In this document: positions 9,855-19,846 of the stretch, in pieces
Layout: each line of letters opens with the position of its first letter
How positions within the stretch are numbered: the first letter of the stretch is position 1
Source of the DNA: Corylus avellana
Taxonomy: Eukaryota > Streptophyta > Magnoliopsida > Fagales > Betulaceae
DNA length: 64,000 bases
Direction of reading: 5' to 3'
NCBI RefSeq assembly: GCF_901000735.1
Contig: NC_081543.1
Location: forward strand, 36,328,590 to 36,392,589
Notes under the pieces: generated by a model
What the model was told of the DNA's origin: nothing
What the model saw: only the letters and a program-made list of their open reading frames with translations
The model's database searches: none
Program-made: the position numbers and the translations under genes

Positions 9855-12100
9855 CTTAATATGACTGGCATTTGTCATAGGAAAGTCATTGATCCCCGAA
9901 GGACACATAAAAGACTACAAAAAACATAGAAAACTTTATCAGGTAATCCCAATGCTACACCTATCAGACAAATAAAAGTTAGTCATGATGGTCTAGAGAC
10001 TATATGCATACTAATGCTGTTATATTTCATCATATAATTACTTGTATTATCAAAATTGAATGATCATAATGGAATTAGAAACCTACATGATAGATATTAC
10101 CACAATGTTTCCAATTTAAGCCGGTAGAACCATTTTTACAAGTTGGCCAAATAGAAAGTTCCTAAGATCAAAAAATGGTTGGTACTATGCCCACAAAGCT
10201 ATACTTCATATAGAAGTTGGAATTGTTATAAGTTCCACAGCACCACAGAACTAAACCCCTGAAACATAGGCTCTGTGAATTGATGCTGGATCTTGAGTTA
10301 CAGTCCTTAGCTAGAGAGCAACACATCATCTATCTTAGAATGATTAATTTAGTCGACAAACTGATTAAGGAAAAAGAGAAGTGATACAATCAAACTTTAG
10401 GCATGGCAATCCCCCATGACAGCCAAACTAGCCAATATCATCCAAAAGTCATTTTTGGAAAATTAAGAATCAGAAGAAACAAGGAATTGGAGGTACTGTT
10501 GTTCCAATTGGGAAATATTATCAACAGACTAGTCTTATCCAACCTTTTGCATTATAAAATAGAATGATTGCAAATAGAATGCAATCAAACCCTAAAATAC
10601 AATGCAATTCTTCTCCTCTAGTTCTTGATCTAAGAAAGCATTATCCAACCTTTTGCATGTCTTGAAATAGAGGGGAAAAGAAAAACTGAGCATAATAGTT
10701 TTGCACCTTTTTTGTGGCTCAAAACAACTGACAGTGATCTTATATATGCTAAACAGTTTTAGAGTTTTTAGGTTGTTAATGCATCAATGAAGTGAATCGA
10801 TAAACTAAGAATGATCGATGACAAATGACAATACTTCTGAAATAGTTACCTTCAAACCAAGAACACCAACATTTAGGAGACCCTCAAGAATACTTGAGTT
10901 GAATGCATTTTCAGGAACTAAACCTCCCCAGAAACCTGTTGGTGGTATAGTTAATAGACAATAGTCCAGGAATTATCATTAGGCTAAGGAATAGTTTCAG
11001 GAGCATACCAACATCAACATAAATTCTCTCCTCTGCAGCTTCAATCTATCAAGCAGAAGCATTAAAGACAATTTATAAAAAAAAAAAAAAAATTAAAAAA
11101 TTAAAAAAAAAAAAAAAAAAAAAACCAGTAGTTAGTTGAAATTATCTGCAACTACTTACTACCCCATTAAAATGCATAAGTTCATTTTTAAACGAAATGA
11201 GACAGATGCATTACTACAATATAGAAAGGTCACTGAAATGATTAAAAAAAAAATTAAGGGCCAAAACAAAGTAATGCACTGCTGCTCATCTATCCATACC
11301 TTGAGTTTCAAAGTCTCTCGAGAAACAGTTGAAGGAAAATTATATAGAGGCATGTCAACCAATGTTGTTATACCACCTGTAGAAACACAGTGATACCAAA
11401 TTATTTGGGTGTGGAACAGAAGAGATCAACACACAAGAGTCAGAACTTTTGGTACTGCATGAGAATTATTTGACATTTAATAGACAAAGAAAAATCAAAT
11501 TGTGATATTAGATGTCAACAGGGCGGTTTTGGAAAGCCAGTAAATTCAGCAGAAATAATCAATTAAAAATTTTTTGTCCACAGGACCTTTGAAACACAAA
11601 TTTAAATGAGGGAGATTGCCACACCTGCAGCAGCTGCCTTAGTCCCTGAAGGAAATCCTTCCCATTCTGCTCTTCCAGGATCATCAAGATGTGCATGCTT
11701 ACCATGAACAAAATCAAAATGAATATCTTCTATATTTTGTTAAAATAAGTTATCTTTTTATACTTAAAACCACGCTGAAATTTGCTTTGGATTAATGACA
11801 ACAAGATACCAAAACGGCATATATCATGAAACATAGAAGTTTGTAAATCAATATGTTGTCTTTTGCAGAACACTACACAAAATTTGGCACCAGATTTATG
11901 CAACCATTTATTATGCTAAATTATATACACACCATGAAGAAATAGACCACAAGAAAGAGAGACGTTTTACACAGCTTACACGTCAATCAGGCCAGGCATG
12001 ACACAAGCCTCTCCATAATCAACTATATGCCCCACCTTGGAACTGCCACGCCCATCCTCTTCTTTAACAATGGATGCAATATTCCCTCCCCTTATTTCCA
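9855..12100 (-). pseudogene. ALN: Captured allantoinase gene fragment, six exons with introns
   Basis: Allantoinase is the amidohydrolase that opens allantoin to allantoate in ureide catabolism. On the minus strand, in order, exons lie at 12100-11980 (VEIRGGNIASIVKEEDG, YGEACVMPGLIDV), 11697-11625 (HAHLDDPGRAEWEGFPSG), 11376-11300 (GITTLVDMPLYNFPSTVS), 11045-11009 (IEAAEERIYVDV), 10935-10850 (FWGGLVPENAF, LLNVGVLGLK) and 9914-9855 (SFMCPSGINDFPMTNAS). Introns have GT-AG borders. The HAHLDDPG metal-binding stretch is visible. The reading phase is consistent through these exons except at 11980/11697, where the donor seems to have lost one base (GACGT|GTAAG), shifting frame. The N-terminal exon and roughly the C-terminal half are absent. 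Because introns are kept, this was copied as DNA, not via RNA. Confidence 0.86.
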
Positions 12101-12263
12101 CTGCCCATTTATGCATTTCATTACAAAAATACATTAATTAAGCTGAAAAATGATAATCATAACAATATTTGTAGAATGATTCAACATTTAGCCTTACACT
12201 AACAACAATAAAATAGGTTATAACAAGGTTCTTATATTCTATAATCCACAATCCTCTGTTTAC

Positions 12264-13330
12264 CAAAAGAATCCTCTGTATCACCTTTACGCTCAACACC
12301 AACAAGGAAGGCTTTTTCTTCAAATACCTGAAAAGATGAATGGTCCAATTACCTCTCTTTTTTTCTCCCCCTTTTCATCTTCAGATAGAGCTTTACGAAG
12401 AAAAAAAAAAATGACGAAGCAGAATAAGAATGTTTACGCTCACCAATAATCACACTCGTAATACTTGATATCTATAACAATTGTCAACCTCAATTCAGCC
12501 TTCTGAAATTTCTACAGATCACACCCTTGCCTTGTAACTGTTATTTCCCGAATTTACATCATTAGCATATTCCACCGTAGTAACTTCAACATTGTTCTAG
12601 GATATTATTGTTCGCCAGCCCAAAGAATAAATTATCACCGCTTATCCAAAAGCTTAAGGGGATATGGGTACTCCTCGATAAGTGAAACTCAACAGATAGA
12701 ATTTCTTAAATATAAATGGAAAATAAAGTGGAGTTAGGGTTTGAACTCAAAACCATACCATTATAAATTATCACTAAGGGAAAATGGTGGATTTAATTAC
12801 TTCAATTTTATTCTAACACAAAAGAGCTTCTATCTTTTTCATCAAATTGAGCCAAGAAATAAAGTCCAACCAACCAAGCATTATTTAAACTAAATAAATT
12901 ATTAAGTAATAATTCCAGTAACAAAATTGAAAGCCCAAGCAACGCTGAAACGTATAAAGAGATGGTTAAAAGAAACTGACCTCCCTGCCGTTTCGCAGCT
13001 TAAACCTATTATCGTCGTCTTCGTAGTCCTCTTTCTTCTTTTTGACTTTAGTGGAAGGACTTGGAGGTTTGGTGTCCGCGACTCCATTGCAGGCTCCATG
13101 GACCTCTTCTCGTTCCTCCTCCTCCTCCTCCTTCCCCTCTTTAGTGATGAAGACCTTCCTGACGATGGTCCTGCTTCCTCCCCTCTCTTCAACAAAGCCT
13201 TGTATGAAAGTTTTCGTCGGTCAAAGTTTGGGAGAGCAGCGGTAGAGAGATCGAGAGTGAGAGTGACGAGGGAGGTGAGTGAGAGGGGTGTTAGGGATTT
13301 TGGTGTTTTGAAGGCTTGGGGAAAAAAAGA
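12264..13330 (-). pseudogene. Captured 5' part of an HflX-type GTPase gene
   Basis: The minus strand shows one exon ending at 12981 with KVKKKKEDYEDDDNRFKLR then NGRE, a GT donor, a 653-bp intron (12328-12980) and a second exon 12327-12264 (VFEEKAFLVGVERKGDTED then SF). This combination resembles the region just before the GTP-binding core of plant organellar HflX GTPases; the identification is from memory of the family. The G domain itself was not captured. The exon-1 frame is open from about 13220 to 12981 and rich in Glu/Lys. Upstream the likely coding sequence continues in another frame, with a stop at 13221-13223, so exon 1 carries a probable indel. The second exon ends in phase 1, matching the first allantoinase exon at 12100. 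Confidence 0.62.
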
Positions 13331-13490
13331 CGCGGTTTTATGAAATTTTTGGTCCAAAAATTTCAGAAACCCCGCCACTGGATGGTGCTTCATTTTTCAC
13401 ACTCAATAGCGGCGATCCCAGTCGCCGCTAATGAGCCTTAAATAGCGGCGACCCCAGAGTCGCCGCTATTGAGGGTAATTTTTTTTAAAA
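13331..13490. repeat. Internal block of CACTA-type palindromic repeats
   Basis: Two GCGGCGA...TCGCCGC units lie at about 13408-13470, right beside the 5' end of the captured HflX exon and far from either terminus. A poly-T/poly-A run follows. The placement hints at an internal duplication or an older nested end, though no CACTA terminus is visible here. Confidence 0.7.
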
Positions 13491-13739
13491 AAAAAAAAAA
13501 TTATACTTATAATTTTTTAATTTTTATTTATTTTTGTTTTTCTTTATTTTCTCTTGTAATATGTTTTTATTGTTATAATATTAACTAATAATTTTCGTTT
13601 AATAAATCAAACTTGATAAAGATCATTAAGTTGATATTTATCTTATAATTAATTATAAGATCAATGCAAAATCCAAAGATAATATAAGATCAATATAACT
13701 AATGCACTAAGATAATATAAAAAGCTTATAGTTCAATTG

Positions 13740-14990
13740 AATGTTCGATTGAACCTTCAATTGTATCCAGTTTGATCGATCAATTGATCTTATCATGATC
13801 AATCTAACTAATTCACTAGGATCAATCGGATGTTTGATCGATCAATTGATTCTATTATGATCAATCGAACTAATTCACTATGATCGATCGGATGTTCAAT
13901 CAAACATTTGATCCTATCACGATCAATCGAACTAATTCCTTAGGATCGATCAGATGTTTGATCGATCGTTTGATCCTATCACGATCAATCGAACTAATTT
14001 ACCTGGATTGATCGAATGTTTGATCGATCATTTTATCCTATCACGATCAATCCAACTAATTCATTAGGAGCGATTGGATGTTTGATCAATCATTTGATCC
14101 TATCACGATCAATCGAATTAATTCAGTTGGATCAATCGGATGTTTGATCGATAATTTGATCCTATCACAATCAATCGAATTAATTCAGTAAGATCGATCG
14201 AACATTTGATTCTATCAAGATCAATCGAACTAATTTATTAGGATTGATCGGATGTTTGATCGATCATTTAAAGATATCACGATCAATCGAACTAATTCCT
14301 TAGGATCGATCAGATGTTTGATCGATCGTTTGATCCTATCACGATCAATCGAACTAATTTACCTGGATTGATCGGATGTTTGATCGATCATTTTATCCTA
14401 TCACGATCAATCTAACTAATTCATTAGGAGCGATTGGATGTTTGATCAATCATTTGATCCTATTACGATCAATCGAATTAATTCAGTTGGATCAATCGGA
14501 TGTTTGATCGATAATTTGATTCTATCACAATCAATCGAATTAATTCAGTAAGATCGATCGAACATTTGATTCTATCAAGATCAATCGAACTAATTTATTA
14601 GGATTGATCGGATGTTTGATCGATCATTTAAAGATATCACGATCAATCGAACTAAATCATTTAGATCGATAGGATATTTGATCAAACATTTGATCATATC
14701 ACGATCAATCGAACTAATTCATTAGGATCAATCGGATGTTCAATCAATCATTTGTTCTTATCACGATCAATCGAACTAATTCACCATGATCGATCAAACA
14801 TTTGATCCCATCACGATCAATGGAACTAATTCATTAGGATCGATGTTTGATCGACCATTTGATCATATCACGATCAATCAAACTAATTCATCCGAATCGA
14901 TCGGATGTTTGATCGATCATTTGATCCTATCACGATCAATCGAATTAATTCACCAAGATCGGTCGATTGTTCGATCAAATGTTTAAATAA
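13740..14990. repeat. 62-bp minisatellite with 360-bp higher-order duplication
   Basis: About 20 tandem units, mostly 62 bp, contain GATCAATCGAACTAATTCA and GATGTTTGATCGATC. Shorter 50-bp units occur at about 14169-14218 and 14529-14578. Segments 13921-14280 and 14281-14640 are each 360 bp (five 62-bp units plus one of 50) and differ at only about four positions, so one is a recent duplicate of the other. The unit is rich in GATC/TCGATC palindromes. It has no coding potential. Confidence 0.92.
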
Positions 14991-15239
14991 GAATAAGAAA
15001 TAGAAAACTTCAATAATAATTAATAGGAGAATTTGTTTTCTTTAAAAGAAAAAAATAAATATTGATTTTTTATACAAAATAAGAATAGAAAAATAGAAAA
15101 ATAGAAAAAATTCACCAATAATTAATATAAAAGAAATAATGACATATTATTGGAGGATCGGAGGTGAATTTTTGGTAAATAATTTTTTCTATTATATATG
15201 TAGGATCAATAGCATCGCCCCAATATATATATATTTTCA
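14991..15239. other. AT-rich CACTA interior, nothing recognised
   Basis: Short A-rich and TATA runs lie between the minisatellite and the right subterminal array. No gene or repeat family is recognised. Confidence 0.4.
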
Positions 15240-16400
15240 GGGGTAAATAGCGGCGACCCAAAAGTCGCCGCTATTGAGGTCATTAGCGGCGACCTTTTTA
15301 GTTGCCGCTAATGACCCCTCAATAGTGGCGACTTTATAGTCGCCGCTAATTAATTTTAATTACTTTTTCCCGTGTCAATAGCGGCGACCCAAAAGTCGCC
15401 ACTATTGAGGGGTCATTAGCGGCCACGTTTTTAGTCGCCGCTATAAAGTCGCCGCTAATTAATTTTAATTACTTTNNNNNNNNNNNNNNNNNNNNNNNNN
15501 NNNNNNNNNNNNNNNNNNNNNNNNNNNNNNNNNNNNNNNNNNNNNNNNNNNNNNNNNNNNNNNNNNNNNNNNNNNNNNNNNNNNNNNNNNNNNNNNNNNN
15601 NNNNNNNNNNNNNNNNNNNNNNNNNNNNNNNNNNNNNNNNNNNNNNNNNNNNNNNNNNNNNNNNNNNNNNNNNNNNNNNNNNNNNNNNNNNNNNNNNNNN
15701 NNNNNNNNNNNNNNNNNNNNNNNNNNNNNNNNNNNNNNNNNNNNNNNNNNNCAAAAGTCGCCACTATTGAGGGGTCATTAGCGGCCACTTTTTTAGTCGC
15801 CGCTAATGACCCATTAATAGCGGCGACTATAAAGTCGCCGCTAATTAATTTTTAATTACTTTTTCCCGTGACAATAGCGGCGACCCTAATATTGCCGCTA
15901 ATGACCACTCATTAGCGGCGACTCCATGGTCGCCACTAATGATCACTCATTAGCGGCGACTCTGTGGTGGCCGCTAATGAGTTTTTTACTTATGTTTTTT
16001 TAAATTTTTTCTTATGTCAATAGCAGCAACTATATAGTCGCCGCTAATGATCACTCATCAGTGGCGACTCTCAAGAGTGGCCGCTGTTGACCCTCATCAG
16101 CGGCGACTTTAGGGTCGCCGCTGTTTGGAGTATTATTAGCGGCGACCGATGTCGCCGCTATTGGTGTTTAATAGCGGCGACCCAGAGGAGTTGCCGCTAA
16201 TGATGCTTAATAGCGGCGACTTTGAGTCGCCGCTATTGTTTTTACTGCTAAATTTTTTTTTTTTTGGGTTTTGAGCGTCCACTATTAACAGCGACCCAAA
16301 AGTTGCTGCTATTAATGGGTCATTAGCGGCGACTAAAAAAAGTCGCCGCTAATGACCCCTCAATAGCGGCGACTTTTGGGTCGCCGCTATTTGTTTGGTC
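15240..16400. repeat. Right subterminal palindromic repeat array of the CACTA
   Basis: This mirrors the left array with units such as AATAGCGGCGAC...GTCGCCGCTATT and TTAGCGGCGAC...GTCGCCGCTAAT, separated by short AT spacers. It is interrupted by the gap 15476-15751, where the flanks are nearly identical, so the gap probably reflects assembly collapse of the repeats. Confidence 0.88.
15476..15751. other. Assembly gap (276 N)
   Basis: A run of N inside the CACTA subterminal array. Confidence 0.99.
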
Positions 16401-16425
16401 GCTAAAGACCATATTGCTTGTAGTG

Positions 16426-16762
16426 TAAGCTCAGGCTTTAGGTAACCACAAAAACAAGTCCATTGATACAAATTTTCATCTCATGCATATTAAGAGCATT
16501 CCAAGACGCAAGGAATTAAATCCATAAAAGCAACATGAGAAATTAATGGACTATTTAGGTGCATAAGACAAAAGAAAGAAAAGAAAAACAATCAAAGTAA
16601 CATATTTTTGTCTTTTTGAAATTTTTCACAAAAGAAATGCACAAAAACGAAAAACAAATGCAAAACAAACAAAAATGCAATGCAAAGAAAAACAACATGC
16701 TCTAGGATTTTTAAAAATAAGCAAAACAACAATTCCTAGACATGTTATTTACTCACCTAAAT
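16426..16762 (-). other. Internal noncoding part of the LTR retrotransposon, right of the CACTA
   Basis: TAA at 16426-16428 is the right target duplication of the CACTA. The remainder is A-rich and has no coding signal. It joins 9014-9016 across the CACTA. Confidence 0.6.
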
Positions 16763-17717
16763 TTAGGTGAGATTACTACCACTCTCCCTCAATGGGTGAA
16801 TGGTATCAACCTTCTTAATCCAAACTTTCTTCATATTGGGAACAAATGTGCGACTCTTGTTCAAATCATTTAACTGGGTGATAACACCCCTTAGCATGTT
16901 GAATAATTCCTCATGACTATTCCTAGAACGAAAATAATCTATTTTTGACTCATGATTATTCAACTTGAAAACAATTAGGGCGAATATGCCCAATCTTACC
17001 ACAGTGATGACATGTAGGAATGAACCTTTGAGAAGGTTGGTTCCTTGCAAGGTAAACAAAGTTGGAGTTGCTTCTAAGTAAAAAGTGCTCAACACGAGAG
17101 TACTTACCTTTCTTACCCTTCTTACCTCTTGAGATCGCAGCAGCTGTTTTCTTCTTTTTCTTTAAGACTGCTCTTCCTCTTCCTCTTGAGGATTGAACAG
17201 CAACTAGCTTATTTTTATCCAATGGCTCTTCCAAGTTTTCTGTTTCAACAAAAACTTTCTTGGAAGAAGAAGCAAGGTTAGAGGAAGGAACAATAATCTT
17301 GTCAAAATCAATCCCAGGTTTATCACAAGTAGATTTTTGGGTATGCAAAATTTTGTCAAGATTATCATTAGAGAATTTTTTCAATAGAGTTTTGGACTCC
17401 TTTAATTCATTCTCTAATGACTCAACTTTATTAGCAAGATCATGATTTTCAGATTTCAATGTTTTACAAAAATCAAGAGAATCACTCAATTCACCAATTA
17501 ACTCATCTTTATCATGTTCAACCTATCTGAGTTTCTTTAGATTCTTAGAATTAATAACTTGTAGTTCAGAGAATTTCACAAACAACAAATTATAAGTCTC
17601 TTGAAGATCAATTTCATTATCAGAATCATAATCAGAATAATACTGTTTATCAGAAGATATAATAGTTTCACAAAACGTATTATCAACAGTTTCGAAACAA
17701 TGAAGAGTTTGGGACAT
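16763..17717 (-). pseudogene. Gag-like protein of the LTR retrotransposon, degenerate
   Basis: On the minus strand it begins MSQTLHCFETVDNTFCE at 17717, close behind the primer site, and continues through a predicted coiled-coil part (LANKVESLENELKESKTLLK). A CCHC zinc knuckle follows (CHHCGKIGHIRPNC), the nucleic-acid-binding end of plant Copia-type gag. A tail in another frame (VWIKKVDTIHPLRESGS) ends at 16763. One in-frame TAG near 17523-17525 and a frameshift near 16960 break it. The usual N-terminal gag domain upstream of the coiled coil is missing. Protease, integrase and reverse transcriptase are not found. Confidence 0.8.
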
Positions 17718-17772
17718 CTAGAAAGTATATAGGATCACACTCAGGAATTTAATCCTTTGACAAAGTGAACCC

Positions 17773-17784
17773 GCTCTGATACCA
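17773..17784 (-). promoter_or_regulatory. Primer-binding site of the LTR retrotransposon
   Basis: The complement reads TGGTATCAGAGC, the widespread plant retrotransposon primer site for initiator methionine tRNA. It lies two bases inside the LTR starting at 17787 and fixes the element's minus orientation. Confidence 0.88.
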
Positions 17785-17786
17785 AT

Positions 17787-18721
17787 TGAAAATTCTAAAA
17801 ACAACTCTAAACGACACCTATTCAAATGTTTAGGTGTTTCACAAAATTATGCAGAATAAGATCTAACCTAACAATTAAAATTCAACCAAATACAGATATG
17901 AAATAAACATTCAAGAACACAGATATTTGGTTACAAAGAGGAAACCATTTAGATAACTCTCTAAATATAAAACCTCTCCGGGGCAGCCAAACCCAGGAAA
18001 TCAACCCACTATAAGAAGAATAAGGAATACAAGAAGGATTACAAAACCTTTGCAATTGACACTTCCTTGCACACGACAAGCGACCCACTTGACTTCTACC
18101 GCAATAGCCCTTTCAAGAACATCTGGCACAATTCTTTTAAATGATTTCCTTTTATCGGAACTCCGATAGACTTCTCAACCGTAGATTTATCAAATAAATA
18201 ACTAAAACTCTAAGAGATTCAATTCAACGCTCACTACATATGACCTCTCTTAGCACAGCCTCCGACGAACTCTCTAGGGGTGAAAATTCGTGCCTCTCTC
18301 TTCTATAATGATGTATATATATCAGTACATCAAACCCTATACCTGGGCCCACTAAAAATATATTTTTGGGCATAATAGGTACGGGGTGTCCGGACAGGTT
18401 AATGGGCTGTCCGGACACGGCCTTGAGGAGCAAAAATAAGGTTTCTGGAATTGCGGTCCGGACACGGGGAAGGCCGGTCCGGACCCGGCATGCAATGAGT
18501 GAAACAGCATTCTGAAAATGCTGTCCAGTCTTGATCAAAAGCTCTGATCGATGGGCGTTTGTGGTCCAATTGAGCTGAAATCTTGTAGAGACGTTCATGA
18601 CACATGAATCTACATTATGAACGGTGGAGATTCGATTCTGAGCATTCTATATCAGTGTTTGAGCCCGTGAACAGTAGCCTCTGCATTTTGAAACTGAATT
18701 AAGCCAACACAAGAACTAACA
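17787..18721 (-). repeat. Right LTR (5' LTR of the minus-strand element)
   Basis: Collinear with 7145-8081. Ends are TG (17787) and CA (18720-18721) on the plus strand. The target duplication ATGTG follows at 18722-18726. Confidence 0.92.
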
Positions 18722-18880
18722 ATGTGTACGATTGCTCTCTTGTTAGGAAGCTACCTCTTACTGGCCAAAATGCAGAGAACATAAAAGAAATAAAAGGAGC
18801 ACCACAATGGTGGAACGCATTGCAGTGGCATGATGACACAACCGAATCAAGTCTGCGGCCTTATTTTCTTCCAATTTGAA
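18722..18880 (+). pseudogene. LRR relic, right half, after the retrotransposon
   Basis: ATGTG is the duplicated target. After it the relic reads YDCSLVRKLPLTGQNAENIK, then WWNALQWHDDTTESSLRPYF and a stop, the normal C-terminus of this CNL family. Joined across the element to 6986-7144 it is one open LRR segment. Its closest look-alike in the window is the C-terminus of 48219-51161 (NALQW, LKPYF). Confidence 0.88.
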
Positions 18881-19455
18881 GCAATTTTAGAACCCGGCCA
18901 ACAGTCAACGATGGGTGAATGAGAGTTTGGTTTGTTTGTGAGAAATGTTGTATATGTAAGATGTTGTATTTGCATTAGTTTGTGTATGAGTGCTTATAAT
19001 ACAAAGCATAATATTGTTGAGCAGCAGGTTGATAGAAAACAGGTTGACAAAGAACCTTTCCATAATAAAGATACCTTTGCAGGTTGATTTTGTTTTCTCA
19101 GTCCTCGTACTTAATTCCCAGCAGCATTTTTGAAAAAGGTCCACCAAATTCAACTCAAAGAACATTAACTCCCAAAGTAGTATGCCCTCGCCTCCACCCA
19201 CTCTTCCAGGATTTCAAATGGATGCACTTCCACTAAGTAGAATCAAATCTATGCACTTTCAAATGAATTACTAAAAATTCCAGCAGTTAATCAAACATGT
19301 TGAAGTGATAGAAATCATGATTGACACCAGCTCCATCCAATAAAGTATTTAAACCAGAAAAGAAACATATACCTCTAACCAAACTCACCACCTTCATCTT
19401 CAAAATGATTCTCCATTTTCATGCTTGCTTTGTTACTCCATTTTTAAGCTCTCTC
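18881..19455. other. 3' flank of a former CNL gene, no gene
   Basis: About 18895-19165 parallels 51180-51422, the 3' flank of the intact CNL at 48219-51161 (shared GTCCACCAAATTCAACTCAA). This shows the split relic descends from that gene lineage. The rest is unremarkable up to the next retrotransposon. Confidence 0.6.
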
Positions 19456-19846
19456 TAATCCAGCGTGACTTAGTGGGCTACAACGAAGAACAACAATAAA
19501 GTAGCAGATAACTAATTCTAGATTAAGTCTATCAATGACCTAAGAATTTTTATCAAAATATAGAGTCTATCTATGATTTCAAGGAAAAATAGGAAGAAAA
19601 CTCACCTATAAGTAATTCTTATTCAGCAAAATCAATAATAAAATACAATTGTTTTCTCTAAAGGTTATAAGCATATATTTATAGCCTAAAACCCTAAACA
19701 TAATAAAATATGACATAAATACCCCCAAAACCCTAAACCTAATAAAATAACGAGATAAAAACTCTCAAAACCTTAACCCTAAAAAAATGACAACATAAAG
19801 TCGGTTTAAAAAATAAAACAAACTGACGGCTAAGCAATCTGCATCA
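19456..19846 (-). repeat. Left LTR of the small retrotransposon
   Basis: It begins TAATCCAGCG (TG mutated to TA) and ends CTGCATCA. AAACCCTAAAC-type motifs inside it are part of the LTR and not telomeric arrays. Confidence 0.85.

Larger units (their letters stand above)
9017..16425 (-). mobile_element. CACTA (En/Spm-type) DNA transposon carrying host gene fragments
   Basis: The left end reads CACTACAAGAAATTTG and the right end complements CACTACAAGCAATATG, the canonical CACTA terminal inverted repeat. TAA at 9014-9016 and 16426-16428 is the expected 3-bp target duplication. Both subterminal regions (9035-9550 and 15240-16400) are dense arrays of GCGGCGAC...GTCGCCGC palindromes. No transposase (TNPA/TNPD) frame is seen, so it is non-autonomous. 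The interior carries minus-strand exons of allantoinase and an HflX-like GTPase, a minisatellite and one gap (15476-15751). It lies wholly inside the LTR retrotransposon 7145-18721, so it inserted later. Confidence 0.93.
7145..18721 (-). mobile_element. LTR retrotransposon derivative (minus strand) carrying a nested CACTA
   Basis: Two direct LTRs (7145-8081, 937 bp; 17787-18721, 935 bp) bound the element and ATGTG duplications flank it. Read on the minus strand it starts TGTTAGTTC and ends GAATTTTCA. GCTCTGATACCA at 17773-17784, just inside the right LTR, is the complement of a TGGTATCAGAGC initiator-Met-tRNA primer site, so the right LTR is the 5' LTR. A purine tract (AAAGGAGGAGTT on the minus strand) sits just inside the left LTR. 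The internal part is only about 2.3 kb without the CACTA. It encodes a gag-like protein (16763-17717), with no reverse transcriptase or integrase seen. It is therefore non-autonomous, probably Copia-related. Confidence 0.92.

Noticed and set aside
12927..13343. Plus-strand frame of 138 codons opposite the HflX exon
   Set aside because: It is the shadow of the minus-strand exon; its leucine-rich look comes from complementing a Glu/Lys-rich reading.
13740..14990. Possible CRISPR-like array (regular repeats)
   Set aside because: Repeat units are contiguous and diverge gradually, with no unique spacers and in a plant transposon. It is a minisatellite.
19680..19790. AAACCCTAAAC motifs resembling plant telomere repeat
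   Set aside because: Only a few isolated motifs with AATAAAATA between them, repeated because they lie in both LTRs of the small retrotransposon.
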